Assembly: GCA_022747635.1 (NCBI GenBank) | Contig: JAKTNV010000001.1 | Coordinates: 19,897,072 to 19,961,071 of the forward strand | Direction of reading: 5' to 3' | Origin: Hetaerina americana | Lineage: Eukaryota > Arthropoda > Insecta > Odonata > Calopterygidae | DNA length: 64,000 bases | In this document: positions 61,650-64,000 of the stretch, one piece after another | Numbering within the stretch: position 1 is the stretch's first letter | How the letters are laid out: the number at the start of each line of letters is the position of its first letter | Program-made: the position numbers and the translations under genes | Notes under the pieces: generated by a model | Database searches by the model: none | What the model saw: only the letters and a program-made list of their open reading frames with translations | Told to the model about the DNA's origin: nothing

Positions 61650-61710
61650 AATACACAGTAACACATAATATAGAAACACAAAAAAAGAGAACACTCACAC
61701 GTATTTTCTT

Positions 61711-61743
61711 GATATTTCGACGGAAACAATCCGTCTTCCTCTG
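61711..61743 (-). ncRNA. hammerhead-like core, locus F left arm
   Basis: Minus order: CAGAGGA (CTGANGA with U4 changed to A), spacer A, 5-6 bp stem GACGG/CCGTC, GAA, palindrome ATAT, C. The flanks TCTT before and AAGA after can pair as a 4-bp stem I. Confidence 0.45.
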
Positions 61744-61783
61744 AAGATGTAGAAGTAATGACTGGTCATTACTTCTACATCTT

Positions 61784-61816
61784 CAGAGGAAGACGGATTG
61801 TTTCCGTCGAAATATC
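61784..61816 (+). ncRNA. hammerhead-like core, locus F right arm
   Basis: An exact mirror of the left-arm core on the plus strand: CAGAGGA, A, stem GACGG/CCGTC, GAA, ATAT, C, with the same AAGA after it. Confidence 0.45.
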
Positions 61817-61917
61817 AAGAAAATACGTGTGAGTGTTCTCTTTTTTTGTGTTTCTATATTATGTGTTACTGTGTATTGTACTATTCGGCACTTCCGTGTT
61901 ACGTCTATGAAAGCATA

Positions 61918-61919
<2 letters not shown>

Positions 61920-61973
<54 letters not shown>
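61920..61973. repeat. (TA)n microsatellite, right of palindrome F
   Basis: About 54 bases of alternating TA lie 36 bases beyond the right arm. Confidence 0.95.
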
Positions 61974-61979
<6 letters not shown>

Positions 61980-62149
61980 TGTGTAGACTACAATAACTGA
62001 GTTAATACGTATATAACTGCGATATGCTACGTATTTCTCTACACGTGAAAGAGGGGCTGCTAATAACAAAAGGGATATCCCCTAAGGTGACATGAAATAA
62101 TTACTGTAAACTAAGCAACTTAGAATGAAAAAAGAAAAGTAATTTTTTC

Positions 62150-62510
62150 CCCTCTAGAGTATTCGTATACGGTTATCTCGATTCCTTGATCGTCCATAGG
62201 AAAAAGGACATCTTAAGTATCTCTGTTCTACACTTTATCTCTCTAATTTTACTGACATGATCTCTACTACCGGGTTTCAATATGGTCAACAATACATTTC
62301 TAACATCATCGGTAAATAGACCTTAACTTAATGCAAGGGATTTTATCTTTTATTTGACCTTCTCTCCGTGAGTGGTTCCCCACCTAATTACTCTGATTAT
62401 GAAGACATGCTGTTAAGATTGTAATTACAAAGATTTATCAGTTTGGCTATTCTACGCTGCACGCGATTCAATTCAGTAATTAATCCTATTTCATGAGTAG
62501 TCCGTGTACA
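62150..62510 (-). pseudogene. LINE ORF2 C-terminal remnant
   Basis: Minus strand, from 62,505 downward: THEIGLITELNRVQRRIAKL (about 62,440-62,500), then LGGEPLTERRSNK (about 62,350-62,390), then SRDHVSKIREIKCRTEI and SFFLWTIKESR (about 62,180-62,260), with frameshifts. The order matches the CR1/Jockey-group C-terminus seen at 40.55-40.76 kb (LGWEPLEVRRE, then SFFPRTIK). It is a different, older copy or relative. Confidence 0.6.
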
Positions 62511-62687
62511 GGCGGCATATTATATGTTACCAACAATTAAATTTTTACAATACAGTCGATGCATTGACAATAGTCACATTGCTGTCTAATTATCACTCAT
62601 CTCGAGAACATTCGAAGCATTAGGAACCGATCTTCGATGCTGCATTTAATCACTCAACGTTTTCATCACTCGGAGGTAGTTATGGTT
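62511..62687. other. no recognised feature
   Basis: AT-rich DNA between the LINE remnant and the exon candidate. Nothing recognised. Confidence 0.4.
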
Positions 62688-62815
62688 TTAAGTCTGCACC
62701 AGTTTAGCGCACTCAGAGAAGACGGAACATCCGGTTTTATTTTTGACAAGCTCCCCAACCTTAAGATCCAGCTCTATGCTTTTGGACGTGGTCTTTTTCC
62801 AGGATAATCTTGAAT
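62688..62815 (-). CDS. possible terminal exon, unrecognised
   Basis: On the minus strand a good acceptor context (TTTATTTCCTATACAG, ending at 62,816) precedes 128 bases that are open to a stop at 62,688. They give SRLSWKKTTSKSIELDLKVG followed by ELVKNKTGCSVFSECAKLVQT. The composition is protein-like and less AT-rich than the surroundings. No family is recognised and no upstream exon was found, so it may be chance. Confidence 0.3.
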
Positions 62816-62975
62816 CTGTATAGGAAATAAATCCAGGTAGTAAGAAAATGAAGGGTAAAGGATGAAACTCTGGTAAGGAATGATTGAAGTTTTTCTGAAT
62901 CTTTGAAACACGATTCCCTCTTTGCATATGTTGGGCAAAAAAACAAATATTCGCTTTCCGAGTCACCTCAACCAT

Positions 62976-64000
62976 TAAAAATTAAAAAAAACTATTGCAA
63001 TGTTTCATGTCATTCATTCCAGCTAAATATTATGATATCAGTGTATAAAATAATTTAGACTCATCGGTATCCAAAAAGTTTCCGTTTTCCTACCCAAGTG
63101 CTTCGAATTCGTCGTGCATACATCCTGGTCAAGGGTTAGGTAATTACGCCCCCAAATCCCAGTAATTGGATCGGAAATTTACGAAACACCTAATACTACG
63201 TGTATGGTATTATAATATCACGTGCAACTTCAAGCACCAATTATATTTTAATACATTTCAAGTGCCATGCGTACGGATTCTCGCCGGCCAAAAATTATCT
63301 TTTAGTTGACGTCTCGTACCAGGTTGCGTAAACTCGAAATGACCAATTCCAATATTCGCTAGCATGTTTTCGGCTTGCGTTTTAATTGGCAATTTTCAAC
63401 GCTAATTGGTGATTTTCACCCTGGACTAAGTTGCGAAATGAGTCGTCCATGTGTTGTGTATTTGTGTTGCGTTGTTTTCCTTCCTTGTTGCTCTCGGGTA
63501 ACTAGTTGTGGTTTATTAAACAATTCAATTGTTTTTATTGGTCAAATTCTGGCAACACATTTCGTTTTTTTTTATTTGAAACTCTTCTGACAGGGAAACT
63601 TTATCATTAAAACTGACGGTAGATTTGCTGAATTGAAACGATTGAGAAATTGGTTTAGTTTCATTTGAACTGATCTCTCGTGAAAAACAATTTTAATTTT
63701 ACCACGAAAATCAAATTTATTTTATGCTAATTTCTCCACAGGAGAAGAATATTTTTGCTTGGTAATTGAAATATTACCAAGCACTCTGTGCCCATAATGT
63801 TAGTCTGGTTATTTTGTTTCAATGAACTTTTTTTAAAGTTAGAACAGCTGGAGATGTAATTGGTGATCCGAGAAATCATCTTTCATTTTAATATTTGAAA
63901 ACAATTTTCAGCTAGAAATGAACAGGAAAAATTAATTTAATAAGTGGATGCTTATCATATGGATTTTATTATAAATCTATTTAAGTGACTAAATTTGCTG
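62976..64000. other. no recognised gene; one small hairpin
   Basis: AT-rich DNA. A perfect 11-bp stem (TGCTTGGTAAT and its complement, 6-base loop) lies at 63,756-63,783 with nothing around it to identify an RNA or element end. Plus-strand 63,375-63,590 is open for 71 codons with a Cys-rich hydrophobic start (PCVVYLCCVVFLPCCS); no family is recognised. Confidence 0.35.

Larger units (their letters stand above)
61643..61884. repeat. perfect 242-bp palindrome with hammerhead-like cores, locus F
   Basis: Two 120-base arms (61,643-61,762 and 61,765-61,884) are exact reverse complements with a TG centre. Each arm reads outward as about 20 bases, core motif, then CGTGTGAGTGTTCTC and a T-rich stretch ending GTGTATTGTACTAT. 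The outward order and sequence match loci B, C and D. A TA microsatellite touches the left arm, and another begins about 36 bases beyond the right arm, so it shares the TA-palindrome-TA layout of locus C. Confidence 0.95.

Noticed and set aside
1..64000. CRISPR arrays, bacterial operons, rRNA genes
   Set aside because: No regularly spaced direct repeats, no dense co-directional coding and no rRNA-like sequence were seen. The content is that of a repeat-rich animal genome.

Overview
The window looks like a piece of an arthropod (probably insect) nuclear genome. It is AT-rich, has long (TA)n microsatellites, carries mariner-family DNA transposons, tRNA-derived SINEs and many decayed non-LTR retrotransposon (LINE) pieces, and shows no operon-like packing. 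I recognise no host protein-coding gene. Most long open frames lie in (TA)n, C/T-rich or transposon DNA. Three unrecognised open stretches (55.5, 56.5 and 62.7 kb) are listed as weak exon candidates. The species assignment is inference only.

Layout. 0-16.6 kb is mostly featureless AT-rich DNA with LINE remnants near 2 kb (tentative) and 5.7-6.2 kb. 16.6-17.8 kb has a full-looking tRNA-derived SINE and a second SINE-like head beside TA repeats. 19.5-20.7 kb is a broken mariner. 23.1-23.3 kb is a hairpin-forming retroelement piece. 26.5-30.0 kb is a dense nest: a diverged palindrome, a complete mariner (1,332 bp, intact 357-codon transposase, 27-bp terminal inverted repeats, TA target duplication), a perfect 229-bp palindrome, a single-arm relative of it, and an internally deleted mariner. 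33-35 kb holds GC-rich, strand-skewed DNA. 35-41 kb and 50.5-53 kb hold LINE reverse transcriptase remnants, mostly on the minus strand. At 40.2-40.8 kb a LINE 3' end links a frequent short GC-rich repeat (also at 48.3, 56.8 and 59.7 kb) to its parent element. 41.7-42.0 kb is a tRNA-derived SINE with a 14-bp target duplication. 51.0-51.25 kb is a hairpin element inserted into a LINE remnant with a 13-bp target duplication. 61.6-61.97 kb is a second perfect palindrome between two TA tracts.

The main discovery candidate is shared by the hairpin elements at 23.2, 26.6, 28.3, 28.6, 51.1 and 61.7 kb. Their inner ends carry a small RNA-like motif: a 7-mer resembling CTGANGA, one spacer base, a short stem-loop whose paired bases differ from copy to copy, GAA, a short palindrome that is different at every locus (ACCTAGGT, AATT, AGCT, ACGT, ACCCGGGT, ATAT), and then C. 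This is the layout of a hammerhead ribozyme core in which stem III would form between two molecules. Hammerhead motifs are known from Penelope-like retroelements, so these pieces are probably terminal repeats of such elements, although no Penelope protein is visible here. All copies have one base more than the canonical core between CTGANGA and stem II.
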